Shown: piece after piece, positions 32,295 to 42,035 of the stretch
Numbering within the stretch: the stretch's first letter is position 1
How the letters are laid out: every line of letters starts with the position of its first letter
DNA from: JAZKHT01 sp040385245
GTDB lineage: Bacteria; Pseudomonadota; Alphaproteobacteria; Rhodobacterales; Rhodobacteraceae
DNA length: 64,000 nt
Direction of reading: 5' to 3'
NCBI GenBank assembly: GCA_040385245.1
Contig: JAZKHT010000002.1
Location: forward strand, 62,001-126,000
The notes under the pieces: generated by a model
What the model was told of the DNA's origin: nothing
The model's input: the letters and a program-made list of their open reading frames with translations, nothing else
Database searches by the model: none
Position numbers and translations under genes: made by a program

Positions 32295-35108
32295 TCAGTG
32301 CGCGGCCGCCCAGTTTGCGCCGCGACCTGCCTCAACCGTCAGGGGGACGGTCAGATGCACCGCCGGATGGGCCGCGCCTTCCATCACGTCTTTCGCACGG
32401 GCGGTCAGGGTGTCGGCGGCGTCTTCGTCCACCTCGAACAGCAATTCGTCATGGACTTGCAGCAGCATCTTGGCGGGCAGATCGGCGATGGCCAGCGGCA
32501 TGCGGATCATCGCGCGGCGGATCACATCGGCAGCGGTGCCCTGAATCGGTGCGTTGATCGCGGCGCGTTTGGCAAAGCCTGCGGTTGGACCCTTGGCGTT
32601 GATTTCGGGGGTGTGGATCTTTCGCCCGAACAGGGTTTGCACAAAGCCGTTCTTTTGCGCAAAGGCCACAGTGCCGGACATGTATTCCTTGATCCCCGGA
32701 AAGCGTTCGAAATAGCGGTCGATAAAGCCCTGCGCCTGTGCGCGCGGTATCCGCAGGTTCCGTGCAAGTCCAAAGCCCGAGATACCGTAGATCACGCCAA
32801 AGTTGATCGCCTTGGCCTGACGGCGGATGTCGGGTGTCATTTGATCCAGCGGCACGCTGAACATCTCGGATGCGGTCATGGAATGGATGTCGATCCCGTC
32901 GCGAAAGGCGTCCTTCAGCGCGGGGATGTCGGCGATATGGGCCAGGATGCGCAACTCGATCTGGCTGTAGTCAAGGCTGACCAGCACGCGGCCCTTGGGG
33001 GCCACGAACGCTTCGCGGATGCGGCGGCCTTCTTCGGATCGGACAGGGATGTTTTGCAGGTTCGGGTCGGTCGATGCCAGCCGCCCGGTGACGGCCCCGG
33101 TGATGGAATAGGACGTATGAACGCGGCCCGTTTCAGGGTTGATATGATCCTGCAACGCGTCGGTGTAGGTGGATTTCAGCTTGGACAACTGCCGCCAGTC
33201 CAGAACGCGGGCGGGCAGGGCGTGGCCTTCTGCGGCAAGGTCTTCAAGGATATCGGCCCCGGTGGCATAGGCCCCGGTCTTGCCTTTTTCACCGCCGGGC
33301 AGCGACAGCTTGTCGAACAGAATCTCGCCCAGTTGCTTGGGCGATCCGACGTTGAACGTCTCGCCCGCAAGTTCATGGATTTCGGCCTCGAACCCGGCCA
33401 TCTTTTGGGCAAAGGCGTTGGACATGCGCGACAGCGTATCGCGGTCGATCTGGATGCCGTGCATTTCCATCTGCGCCAACACTGGCACCAACGGACGTTC
33501 CAGCGTTTCATAGACGGTGGTGACGCGGCCCTTGTGCAACTGCGGTTTGAAGCGGTGCCACAGGCGCAGGGTGATGTCGGCGTCTTCGGCGGCGTATTTT
33601 ACCGCCTCGTCCACGGGGACACGGTCAAAGGTGACGGCGGCCTTGCCGGTGCCGATCAGCGATTTGATCGGAACGGGCAGGTGGCCCAGATAGGTTTCCG
33701 ACAGCGCATCCATACCGTGATTGTGGATGCCTGCGTGCATCGCATAGGACATCAGCATGGTGTCATCGATCGGGGCCACGTCGATGCCGTTGCGGGCAAA
33801 TATCTTGGCGTCGTATTTCATGTTCTGGCCGATTTTCAGGATCGACCGGTCCTCCAGAACCGGTTTCAGCATCGCCAGTGCGGTGGCCAGAGGCATCTGC
33901 CCTGCGGCCAATGCATCCGAGCCGAACAGATCGGTCGCCGCCGCGCCGCCCGCCTTGTGCCCCAGCGGGATGTAGCAGGCTTTGCCCGGCTCCACCGACA
34001 GTGAAATGCCCACCAGTTCGGCGCGCATTTCATCAAGGCTGGTGGTTTCGGTGTCAACCGCGACATACCCCCGTTCGCGGATGGTCGTCACCCAGCGGTC
34101 AAGGGCGGCCGCATCGCGCACCGCCTCGTAGGCATCCAGGTTGAACGGCAGGGGCGGGGCCACGGGGCGGTCGGGGACGACCATTTCCATCCCCTTGCCT
34201 TCGGGCAGCGTGGGGGCGGTGATATGCAGGCTTTGCGCCACCCGGCGGGTCAGCGTCTGGAATTCCATCTCGGTCAGGAAGGCCATCAGCGCATCAGGCT
34301 CAGGCGTGCGAACGACCAGTTCGTCCAGCGTCACATCCAGCGTCATGTCGCGTTTCAGCGTAACCAGTTGCTTTGACAGCCGGATCTGGTCGGCGTTGTT
34401 CACCAGCGCCTCGCGCCGTTTGGGCTGTTTGATTTCCTCGGCACGGGCCAGCAGGGTTTCAAGATCGCCATATTCCTGGATCAGCAGCGCGGCCGTCTTG
34501 ATGCCGATGCCGGGTGCGCCGGGGATATTGTCAACGGAATCCCCCGCCAGTGCCTGCACGTCGACCACGCGGGCGGGTTCGACGCCGAATTTTTCGAACA
34601 CCTCATCCACGCCGATGGTCTTTTTCTTGATCTCGTCGAACATCCACACACCGGGGCCGACCAGTTGCATCAAGTCCTTGTCGGACGAAATGATGGTGCA
34701 ATCGCCGCCCAAAGCCTGCGCCTGCGTGGCAAGGGTGGCGATGATGTCGTCGGCCTCGAATCCTTGGGTTTCAAGGCAGGATATGTTGAAGGCACGGGTG
34801 GCGGCGCGGGTCAGCGGGAACTGCGGGCGCAGGTCTTCGGGCAATTCGGGCCGCTGTGCCTTGTATAGGGGGTACAGCTCGTTGCGGAACGTCATGGCGG
34901 AATGGTCGAACACCACGGCCACATGGGTGGGGGCGTCCGGGCCTTTGTTGCTGTCCAGATAGCGGAACAGCATGTTGCAGAATCCGGCAACGGCACCCAC
35001 CGGCAAGCCATCCGATTTGCGCGTCAAGGGGGGCAAGGCGTGATAGGCGCGGAAGATAAAGGCCGATCCGTCGATCAGGTGCAGGTGGCATCCTTTGCCG
35101 AAACTCAT
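32295..35108 (-). CDS. polA: DNA polymerase I
   Basis: Pol I fills gaps and removes RNA primers. The 937-residue protein has all three parts: the 5'-3' exonuclease (about 1-290, LIDGSAFIFRAYHALPPL and SSDKDLMQLV), the 3'-5' exonuclease (about 330-530, VAVDTETTSLDEM with its catalytic Asp and Glu, so proofreading looks intact) and the polymerase (RRIREAFVAPKG, LVSLDYSQIELR and the catalytic LLQVHDELLFEV). Length is as expected. Confidence 0.98.
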   Translation of the reverse strand: MSFGKGCHLHLIDGSAFIFRAYHALPPLTRKSDGLPVGAVAGFCNMLFRYLDSNKGPDAPTHVAVVFDHSAMTFRNELYPLYKAQRPELPEDLRPQFPLTRAATRAFNISCLETQGFEADDIIATLATQAQALGGDCTIISSDKDLMQLVGPGVWMFDEIKKKTIGVDEVFEKFGVEPARVVDVQALAGDSVDNIPGAPGIGIKTAALLIQEYGDLETLLARAEEIKQPKRREALVNNADQIRLSKQLVTLKRDMTLDVTLDELVVRTPEPDALMAFLTEMEFQTLTRRVAQSLHITAPTLPEGKGMEMVVPDRPVAPPLPFNLDAYEAVRDAAALDRWVTTIRERGYVAVDTETTSLDEMRAELVGISLSVEPGKACYIPLGHKAGGAAATDLFGSDALAAGQMPLATALAMLKPVLEDRSILKIGQNMKYDAKIFARNGIDVAPIDDTMLMSYAMHAGIHNHGMDALSETYLGHLPVPIKSLIGTGKAAVTFDRVPVDEAVKYAAEDADITLRLWHRFKPQLHKGRVTTVYETLERPLVPVLAQMEMHGIQIDRDTLSRMSNAFAQKMAGFEAEIHELAGETFNVGSPKQLGEILFDKLSLPGGEKGKTGAYATGADILEDLAAEGHALPARVLDWRQLSKLKSTYTDALQDHINPETGRVHTSYSITGAVTGRLASTDPNLQNIPVRSEEGRRIREAFVAPKGRVLVSLDYSQIELRILAHIADIPALKDAFRDGIDIHSMTASEMFSVPLDQMTPDIRRQAKAINFGVIYGISGFGLARNLRIPRAQAQGFIDRYFERFPGIKEYMSGTVAFAQKNGFVQTLFGRKIHTPEINAKGPTAGFAKRAAINAPIQGTAADVIRRAMIRMPLAIADLPAKMLLQVHDELLFEVDEDAADTLTARAKDVMEGAAHPAVHLTVPLTVEAGRGANWAAAH

Positions 35109-35225
35109 CGCCGTCTCCTTCTTGTCGCGCGGATCAGTATTCGCATGAAGCGGCGCAGGCCGCTACCCGTTGCGAAGCGGGATTTCTGCGCGCTATGGTT
35201 GTGGGATGTGATGTAGGGGGTTTCG

Positions 35226-35684
35226 ATGCGTGCTGTATTCGTGTTGCCGTTTCTGGTCTGTCCGGCCCTTGCGCAAGAAGATCAGGGGCTGTGCGAGATG
35301 ACGGAAGATCAGTCGAGCTGTAACAGGATCATCGCCTGTATCGGCACCGAAGGGCGCTGGTTCCATGGTCGCGCCTTTGGCAGGGGCGAGGGGACGCTGT
35401 CAGGCGTTGTCAGTGACGGCGTGACCTGCGCCGGCGATTGGGTGTCGCGCAACCGCTTTGGCTTTGGTCAGGCGGATGTGTCTTGCAGCGACGGGATGAC
35501 GGTGACGGTCATCTATTACTATCAGGACGAATACACCGGCACGGCGCTGGGCAAGGGACTGTCCAGCACGGGCGAGGCGGTGGAGTCATGGTCAGGCGGT
35601 CATGTCCTGTCCTATTTCCGCAAGGACGGACCCACGGACGACGCCTATCTGCGCTGCGGCAGCCATGACATCCTGCTAAGCTGA
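35226..35684 (+). CDS. Small exported Cys-rich protein of unknown function
   Basis: The 152-residue protein has a short signal peptide (MRAVFVLPFLVCPALAQ). Six cysteines remain in the mature part, which could form disulfides in the periplasm. An AGGGGG ribosome-like site precedes the ATG. I do not recognise the family. It is divergent from polA. Confidence 0.7.
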   Translation: MRAVFVLPFLVCPALAQEDQGLCEMTEDQSSCNRIIACIGTEGRWFHGRAFGRGEGTLSGVVSDGVTCAGDWVSRNRFGFGQADVSCSDGMTVTVIYYYQDEYTGTALGKGLSSTGEAVESWSGGHVLSYFRKDGPTDDAYLRCGSHDILLS

Positions 35685-35708
35685 GACTTTGTCAGAGGAC
35701 CCGCGTTT

Positions 35709-35891
35709 TCAGTGGTCGTCGTGGGCGTGTTCGCGGTCGATCACATAGCGTTTGTCACAGTAGCCACATTCGACAAACCCCGTTTCGAACGGGATCGACA
35801 GCCAGACGCGCGGGTGGCCAAGCGCACCTTCGCCGCCGTCGCAGGCGACTTTCCAGGTGGTTACGATCTGGGTTTCTGGGGCTGCGGACAT
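35709..35891 (-). CDS. Small zinc-finger protein (CHCC type)
   Basis: The 60-residue protein has C..., then GHPRVWLSIP, then VECGYCDKRYVID, the C-H-C-C zinc site of the zf-CHCC family that includes mitochondrial complex I subunit NDUFS6. In alphaproteobacteria the homologue is thought to associate with complex I. It ends with a His-rich tail. It stands alone between an exported-protein gene and hyi. Confidence 0.88.
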   Translation of the reverse strand: MSAAPETQIVTTWKVACDGGEGALGHPRVWLSIPFETGFVECGYCDKRYVIDREHAHDDH

Positions 35892-35957
35892 GAGGCATTC
35901 CTTAGGGGCAATCGAGGGACATCTTAGCGAAAGGCACAGGGCGGGGGCAAGGGGCGG

Positions 35958-36734
35958 TCAGGCTCCGATCAGCTTGGCCCGGCCCTTCAGCGCGTTCAGC
36001 CAGGCAAGTCCATGCACGGTCGCGCGGGCTGGCATGTATTCGGCGGCGACCCAACCTGTGTATCCGTCCCGATCCAACTGCGCACAAAGACCCGTCAGAT
36101 CGAACCCGCCACCGCCGGGTTCGGCCCGGTTGGGAAATCCGGCGATCTGGACATGGTTGACCAGCCGCTTGTGCCGCGCCCAGACGGCATCCGGGTCACC
36201 ATGGATGCGCGCGGCGTGCCACAGATCAAACTGCAAGCCGACCGATGGCAGGGCCAGATCGTCGAGTATCCGCGCCGCCTGATCGAAATCGTTCAGGAAA
36301 TAGCCGGGCATGTCATCGGTGTTCAAGGGTTCGATCGTCAGACCGATGCCGGGGGCCTGCGCTGCAGCCCAGCCCAGATTTTCGCGATAGGTCTGTTCAG
36401 CCGCCTCTCCGCGCGCGGCCCCAGCCATGACGTGGATGCGGTCCGCCCCAAGCCGTGTCGCCACGTCAGCGGCGCGCAGAAACCCGTCGCGAAAGGCCAG
36501 TTCAGACCCCGGCACAGCGGCATGGCCCCGATCACCCGAGACCCAGTCCCCCGGCGGCGTGTTGATCAGCGCGACCGGCATACCCGCCAGTGCGGCGATC
36601 CAGTCCCGCGGCGAGTGGTCATAGGGAAACAGCACCTCTACCCCGTCAAAGCCTGCTTCTTGCGCAAGGCCGGGGCGTGCCAGCATGGGCACTTCGGTGA
36701 ACAGCATCGTCACATTGGCGGCGAAACGGGGCAT
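35958..36734 (-). CDS. hyi: Hydroxypyruvate isomerase
   Basis: This TIM-barrel enzyme interconverts hydroxypyruvate and tartronate semialdehyde in glyoxylate metabolism. The 258-residue protein has FAANVTMLFTEVP at the start, the metal-binding Glu in TIEPLNTDDMPGYFL, then LQFDLWH and VAAEYMPA near the end. Start 36734 (MPRFAAN) overlaps the DUF1285 stop by one base. It complements the glcDEF genes functionally, but is not adjacent to them. Confidence 0.9.
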   Translation of the reverse strand: MPRFAANVTMLFTEVPMLARPGLAQEAGFDGVEVLFPYDHSPRDWIAALAGMPVALINTPPGDWVSGDRGHAAVPGSELAFRDGFLRAADVATRLGADRIHVMAGAARGEAAEQTYRENLGWAAAQAPGIGLTIEPLNTDDMPGYFLNDFDQAARILDDLALPSVGLQFDLWHAARIHGDPDAVWARHKRLVNHVQIAGFPNRAEPGGGGFDLTGLCAQLDRDGYTGWVAAEYMPARATVHGLAWLNALKGRAKLIGA

Positions 36735-37333
36735 CAAGTCAGTTCGCTTGAGGGAATCACTGGAAAGAACCTGCCCGAGGACCACAAGCCAAACCAGCTT
36801 TTCCCGTCATGCATCGCATGATCCCCGATATCAATCAGCCGATAGAAGGATTTCCGGTCGATCAGCGCCCACAGATCGGCCCGAACCAGCACATAGGGCG
36901 AAGGCTCACCCGTCGTCGGATCGCGGTCTACCCGGATCGGGTGGTCAGGTCCGGCTGTCACCTGATCGTCGACATGGGTGACAAATCGGATCACCTGATC
37001 GGTGCCCGCCCCATCGACCGTAAAGTCCACGGCAACAAACGGGGCGTCATCGACGACGATGCCCACCTTTTCGACCGGGGTAACAAGATAATACTTGCCC
37101 TCTTCGCGCTTGATGATGCCGGAAAACAGCTTCACCAGCCCAGCGCGGCCAATGGGCGTGCCCATGTAGAACCATGTGCCGTCGCGGGCGATCCGCATGT
37201 CGATGTCACCGCAGAACGGCGGATTCCACAAGTGAACCGGCGGTGGCCCCTTTTTCGAGGCCGCCTGCACCGAAGCGGCCAGTCCGGCTGCGTCAGGTTT
37301 CACGATCATTTGTCCGCTCATGCTTTTTGCCAT
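36734..37333 (-). CDS. DUF1285 family protein
   Basis: The 199-residue protein is a DUF1285 member. Features are PPVHLWNPPFCGDIDMRIARDGTW-like text near residue 31, YMGTPIGR, and a C-terminal part ending with SGRFFPVIPSSEL. Function unknown. It shares an operon with hyi. ATG at 37321 (M5) is an alternative start; neither has a strong ribosome site. It is divergent from moxR. Confidence 0.88.
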   Translation of the reverse strand: MAKSMSGQMIVKPDAAGLAASVQAASKKGPPPVHLWNPPFCGDIDMRIARDGTWFYMGTPIGRAGLVKLFSGIIKREEGKYYLVTPVEKVGIVVDDAPFVAVDFTVDGAGTDQVIRFVTHVDDQVTAGPDHPIRVDRDPTTGEPSPYVLVRADLWALIDRKSFYRLIDIGDHAMHDGKSWFGLWSSGRFFPVIPSSELT

Positions 37334-37393
37334 TTGTGCCGGACGCCATACTTGGCTCTAATACGCTTCTATAACCCCGGATGGAGTATTGTC

Positions 37394-38398
37394 ATGGCTG
37401 ATGCAACCGCTCTTGTCGCCGAGATCGAGGGGCTTGGCGAAAAGCTCGGTGCTGCGAAGGCCAGCATCAACCGCCGATTCATCGGTCAGGAAAAGGTGGT
37501 CGATCTGGTTTTGGCCGCCATGCTGTGCGGTGGGCATGCGCTGCTGGTGGGTTTGCCGGGGCTGGGAAAGACGCGGCTGGTTGATACCTTGTCCACCGTG
37601 ATGGGCCTGAAGGGCAACCGCATCCAGTTCACACCCGATCTCATGCCCGCCGATATTCTGGGGTCTGAGGTGCTGGAAACCGCCGCCGATGGCAGCCGCG
37701 CCTTTCGCTTCATCGAAGGTCCGGTGTTCTGCCAGCTGCTGATGGCGGACGAGATCAACCGCGCATCACCCCGCACCCAATCCGCGCTGCTGCAAGCGAT
37801 GCAGGAACGAGAGGTCACAATTGCCGGGCAGCATCGCCCGCTGGGGCGGCCGTTCCATGTGCTGGCGACGCAAAACCCGATTGAACAGGAAGGCACCTAT
37901 CCCCTGCCCGAGGCACAGCTTGACCGCTTTCTGGTGCAGGTCGATGTGGAATATCCGACCCGCGCCACCGAACGGGACATCCTGATCGCCACCACCGGAT
38001 CGGAAGAGGCGGAATCAACCCAAGTGTTCACCGCCGCCGAACTGCTGGCCGCACAGGCCGTGCTGCGCAGGATGCCGGTGGGCGATGCCGTGGTCGAGGC
38101 GATCCTTGATCTGGTCCGCGCCAGCCGCCCCGGCGAGGTCGAGGGGCGCGATCTGGCTGATGCCTTGTCATGGGGCCCAGGCCCGCGTGCGGCGCAGGCC
38201 TTGATGCTGACGGTGCGGGCACGGGCGCTGCTGGACGGACGGCTTGCGCCTTCGGTTGCCGATGTCGCAGCCCTTGCCCGCCCGGTGATGACGCACCGGA
38301 TGGCGTTGTCCTTTGCCGCACGCGCGCGGGGTGACAGCCTTGGCGCGATCATCGACCGCGTGGCCACCCGCACCTTGGGGCTGGAGGCCGCCGCGTGA
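37394..38398 (+). CDS. moxR: MoxR-family AAA+ ATPase
   Basis: The 334-residue protein has Walker A GLPGLGKT near residues 53-60, Walker B LLMADEINRA near 115, and the MoxR signature PLPEAQLDRF. MoxR ATPases act as chaperones with VWA proteins. It starts a four-gene operon with overlapping genes (DUF58, BatA/DUF4159, VWA membrane protein). The ATG at 37394 follows GGAG. Confidence 0.94.
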   Translation: MADATALVAEIEGLGEKLGAAKASINRRFIGQEKVVDLVLAAMLCGGHALLVGLPGLGKTRLVDTLSTVMGLKGNRIQFTPDLMPADILGSEVLETAADGSRAFRFIEGPVFCQLLMADEINRASPRTQSALLQAMQEREVTIAGQHRPLGRPFHVLATQNPIEQEGTYPLPEAQLDRFLVQVDVEYPTRATERDILIATTGSEEAESTQVFTAAELLAAQAVLRRMPVGDAVVEAILDLVRASRPGEVEGRDLADALSWGPGPRAAQALMLTVRARALLDGRLAPSVADVAALARPVMTHRMALSFAARARGDSLGAIIDRVATRTLGLEAAA

Positions 38399-39285
38399 CA
38401 GACCAGACCGACCTTGCCGGCCCCGATCTGCGATCACGGGCCGAAACGCTGGGCCGGTCGCTTCCGCCGCTGCTGGCCGAGGCAGAGCATTTGGCCGCAA
38501 CGGTCATGCTTGGCGAACACGGGCGCAGACGGGCAGGGTTGGGTGATGAATTCTGGCAGTACCGCCCCGCCCATCAGGGCGATCCGGCGCGGTTGATCGA
38601 CTGGCGTCGTTCGGGGCGGTCTGACGCGCATTTCGTGCGCGAACGCGAATGGCAGGCGGCGCAATCAGTGACCCTGTGGGTTGATCCCGCCCGGTCGATG
38701 ACCTTTACCGGTGACGGCGCTCGGGCATCCAAGGCCGACCGCGCCCGTCTGCTGGCGCTGGCGCTGGCTGTGCTGCTACTGAAAGGGGGCGAGCGTGTGG
38801 GGCTGGCTGGCGAGGGCACCCCGCCACGCGCGGGGCGTTCGCAGATTCTGCGGCTGGCAGAGCGTTTGTTGGTGGATAACGAGACCGCCGATTATGCCGC
38901 CCCGGATGCGCGCGGCATCGCCAGCCACGGGCGGGCGGTGTTCCTGTCAGATTTTCTGGGCGATATTAAAGGCGTGGAAAGCGCGCTGGCCCGTGCATCA
39001 GACCGGGGCGCGCGTGGTGTGCTGATGCAGGTTCTGGATCCTGCCGAAGAAGAATTTCCCTTTGACGGGCGCACGATCTTTGAATCGATGGGTGGCACCC
39101 TGCGCCATGAAACCCTGCGCGCGGGGGATTTGCGGGGCCGCTATCTGGCGCGTCTGGCCGAGCGCATGGACCGCTTGGCCGAATTGGCCCGCGCGGTTGG
39201 ATGGCATTACCAGTGTCATCATACGGGGCAGGGCGCTTTGCCTGCGTTGATGTGGCTGTTCCGTGCGTTGGAAGGGGACCGCTGA
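38395..39285 (+). CDS. DUF58 protein with degenerate VWA fold
   Basis: The 296-residue protein carries the DUF58 signature GDEFWQYRPAHQGDPARLIDW with RERE following, and a VWA-like core whose MIDAS reads D-P-A-R-S, so the first Ser is lost. It has no membrane helix, unlike many DUF58 proteins. Its ATG overlaps moxR by 4 bases; its stop overlaps the next gene by one base. It is a presumed MoxR partner. Confidence 0.92.
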   Translation: MTDQTDLAGPDLRSRAETLGRSLPPLLAEAEHLAATVMLGEHGRRRAGLGDEFWQYRPAHQGDPARLIDWRRSGRSDAHFVREREWQAAQSVTLWVDPARSMTFTGDGARASKADRARLLALALAVLLLKGGERVGLAGEGTPPRAGRSQILRLAERLLVDNETADYAAPDARGIASHGRAVFLSDFLGDIKGVESALARASDRGARGVLMQVLDPAEEEFPFDGRTIFESMGGTLRHETLRAGDLRGRYLARLAERMDRLAELARAVGWHYQCHHTGQGALPALMWLFRALEGDR

Positions 39286-42035
39286 TGTTCATGGTCGGTC
39301 CCGTCGGCTTTGCCGCGCCCCTGCTGCTACTGGGTTTGATTGCGCTGCCCATTTTGTGGTTGCTGCTGCGCGCCGTGCCGCCCGCGCCGATCCGTCGTCG
39401 CTTTCCAGGTGTGGCGCTGCTGCTGGGGCTGACGGATGACGACACCGAAACCGACAAGACGCCGTGGTGGCTGCTGCTGCTGCGGATGCTGGCGGTTGCG
39501 GCGGCGATCATCGCCTTTGCCGGGCCGGTCCTGAACCCGCAGGCCCGCCAGCCCGGCACGGGGCCGTTGCTGATCCTGCTGGATGGGTCATGGGCCGATG
39601 CCCGCGACTGGCCGCGCCGGATTGACCGGGCCGCCGCCCTGGTGGCCGAGGCGGGCCGGACGGGCCGCGCTGTCGCCGTCGTGCGCCTGACGGACGCGCC
39701 AACCGACATCGCCTTTCAGGCCGCAAATGCGCAAGAGGGGCGATTGACGGCCCTTTCGCCACAGGCATGGGTGCCTGCCGATCTGTCCGCCTGGGCAAAT
39801 GTGCTGCCCGAGGGCGGGTTTGACAGTTTTTGGCTGTCGGACGGGCTGGAACATCCCAGCCACGACGCGCTGTTTGACGCGCTTTCCGCGCGCGGTTCCG
39901 TGTCCGTGTTCCAAAGTCCGCGGCCCCTGTTTGCGTTGCATCCCGCGACCTTTGCCGATGGGGCGGTCCAACTGTCCGTCAGCCGCCTGCCGTTGGAAAG
40001 CGCGGTCACCGCGGACCTGTCCGCCCGTGGTCCCGACCCCGCCGGGATCGACCGCGAATTGGCGCGCGTTTCGCTTGACTTCACCGTAGGTCAGGCGCGG
40101 GCCGAAACGGCACTGACCCTGCCGCCTGAATTGCGCAACCGGATCACCCGGTTTGAGATTGCCGGTATCCGGTCCGCCGCCGCCGTCAGTCTGACCGATG
40201 ACAGCCTGAAACGCCGCAAGGTCGCCCTGATCGGCGGGCGAGTGGATCGCGAAGGGCTGCAACTCTTGTCCCCCACCCACTATCTTCGCGAGGCGTTGGC
40301 ACCGGTCGCTGACCTGATGGAAGGCAGCCTGACCGATCTTTTGCCCGCGAACCCGGATGTGGTGGTGCTGGCCGACATCGCCCGACTGACCCAGACCGAA
40401 ACCGATGCCATTCTGGATTGGCTGGATGGGGGTGGGTTGCTGTTGCGCTTTGCCGGTCCCGTACTTGCCGCCAGCGACATCAGCAGGGTCAGTGAAGACC
40501 CGCTTATGCCGGTGCGTCTGCGCGAAGGTGGCCGCACCGTGGGCGGCGCGATGAGTTGGGGTGAACCAAAGGCGCTGGCCCCCTTTGCCGAAGGATCGCC
40601 CTTTCACGGTCTGACCGTGCCGGAGGATGTGACCGTTACCGCACAGGTTCTGGCACAGCCCGACCCTGACCTGTCGGCCCGCACGATTGCGGCCCTAGCC
40701 GACGGCACACCCCTGGTCACGCGCAAGGATGTGGGGCAGGGGCAGGTCGTGCTTGTCCATGTCACCGCGAATGCGGAATGGTCGACGCTGCCGCTGTCGG
40801 GCCTGTTCGTGCAGATGCTTGAACGTCTGGCCGTGTCCACCCGCCCCGCTGCCCCCGAGGCTGCTGATCTTATCGGTCAGACCTGGGTGCCGGAAACGGT
40901 GCTGGATGCCTATGGCCAGGCGATTGACGCGGGCGAGGTTGCAGGTGTCCCCGGTGAGGCCCTTGCCAGTGCGATGCAGGCCGGTCCCGGCCCGGATTTC
41001 CCCCCCGGTCTGTACACCGGCCCTGACCGCCGTGTCGCGCTGAACGTCATCGGTGCCGAGACCACGCTGGTGCCTGCCACATGGCCCGCCGGGACGGTGA
41101 TCGAAGGGTTGGATGTTGCGCAGGAACAGGCGCTGAAGGGCGCCTTCCTTTCAGCTGGCCTTGCGCTGTTGATGATCGACATTATTGCCGCGCTGTGGAT
41201 TTCCGGTCGCCTGTCGCATCTGCGGCGCGGGGTGGCGGTGCTGGCCGCACTGATCGTGCTGGCCCCCGAGGCCCGCGCGCAGGATGATGATTTCGCCCTT
41301 CAGGCCACCACTGCGGTGGTTCTCGCCCATGTCATCACCGGGGATGCCCGCGTGGATGACGTGGCCGAGGCCGGTCTGCGCGGTCTTGGCGAACGCTTGT
41401 GGGAGCGGACCTCGATCGAGCCCGAGGCGCCGATTGGCGTGAACATCGACACGGATGAACTGGCGTTCTTTCCGTTCCTGTATTGGCCCGTCACGGCCAA
41501 CCAGACCCTGCCGACCGCCGCTGCCTATTCCAAGCTGAACGATTATCTGCGCACCGGCGGGATGATCTTGTTTGACACCCGCGACGGCGACATTCCGGGT
41601 GGCACCTCGGCCGAGGCGGGGCATCTGCAGCGGCTGGCTGCCGGGCTGGATGTGCCACCGCTGGAGCCGCTGCCCGCCGATCACGTCCTGACCCGCACGT
41701 TCTATCTGTTGCAGGATTTCCCCGGTCGCTTCCACGGCGCCCCGGTCTGGGTCGAAGCAGCCCCCCCCGATGCCGAACAGGTCGAAGGCATGCCTTTTCG
41801 CAATCTGAACGATGGTGTGACGCCCGTTGTCATCGGTGGCAACGATTGGGCCGCCGCCTGGGCGATCGATGCAAACGGCGCGCCGATGTTTCCAGTGGGG
41901 CGCGGCTATGCAGGTGAACGGCAGCGCGAAATGGCCAACCGCTTTGGCATCAACCTGATCATGCATGTGCTGACGGGCAATTATAAATCTGATCAGGTGC
42001 ATGTCCCCGCCCTGCTGGAAAGGCTGGGCCAATGA
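39285..42035 (+). CDS. BatA-like N-terminus fused to DUF4159
   Basis: The 916-residue membrane protein opens with the BatA-type helix pair (FAAPLLLLGLIALPILWLLL and MLAVAAAIIAFAG), then a VWA-like domain with a degenerate site (LLDGSWAD). A third helix near residues 625-645 precedes the C-terminal DUF4159 domain (about 670-916: VNIDTDELAFFPFLYWP, then GMILFDTRDGD). The DUF4159 part should lie in the periplasm or face the other membrane segments. It overlaps its neighbours on both sides. Confidence 0.88.
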   Translation: MFMVGPVGFAAPLLLLGLIALPILWLLLRAVPPAPIRRRFPGVALLLGLTDDDTETDKTPWWLLLLRMLAVAAAIIAFAGPVLNPQARQPGTGPLLILLDGSWADARDWPRRIDRAAALVAEAGRTGRAVAVVRLTDAPTDIAFQAANAQEGRLTALSPQAWVPADLSAWANVLPEGGFDSFWLSDGLEHPSHDALFDALSARGSVSVFQSPRPLFALHPATFADGAVQLSVSRLPLESAVTADLSARGPDPAGIDRELARVSLDFTVGQARAETALTLPPELRNRITRFEIAGIRSAAAVSLTDDSLKRRKVALIGGRVDREGLQLLSPTHYLREALAPVADLMEGSLTDLLPANPDVVVLADIARLTQTETDAILDWLDGGGLLLRFAGPVLAASDISRVSEDPLMPVRLREGGRTVGGAMSWGEPKALAPFAEGSPFHGLTVPEDVTVTAQVLAQPDPDLSARTIAALADGTPLVTRKDVGQGQVVLVHVTANAEWSTLPLSGLFVQMLERLAVSTRPAAPEAADLIGQTWVPETVLDAYGQAIDAGEVAGVPGEALASAMQAGPGPDFPPGLYTGPDRRVALNVIGAETTLVPATWPAGTVIEGLDVAQEQALKGAFLSAGLALLMIDIIAALWISGRLSHLRRGVAVLAALIVLAPEARAQDDDFALQATTAVVLAHVITGDARVDDVAEAGLRGLGERLWERTSIEPEAPIGVNIDTDELAFFPFLYWPVTANQTLPTAAAYSKLNDYLRTGGMILFDTRDGDIPGGTSAEAGHLQRLAAGLDVPPLEPLPADHVLTRTFYLLQDFPGRFHGAPVWVEAAPPDAEQVEGMPFRNLNDGVTPVVIGGNDWAAAWAIDANGAPMFPVGRGYAGERQREMANRFGINLIMHVLTGNYKSDQVHVPALLERLGQ

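Noticed and set aside
32298..34004. 568-codon open frame antisense to polA
   Set aside because: polA motifs are intact across the region; the antisense frame is a shadow.
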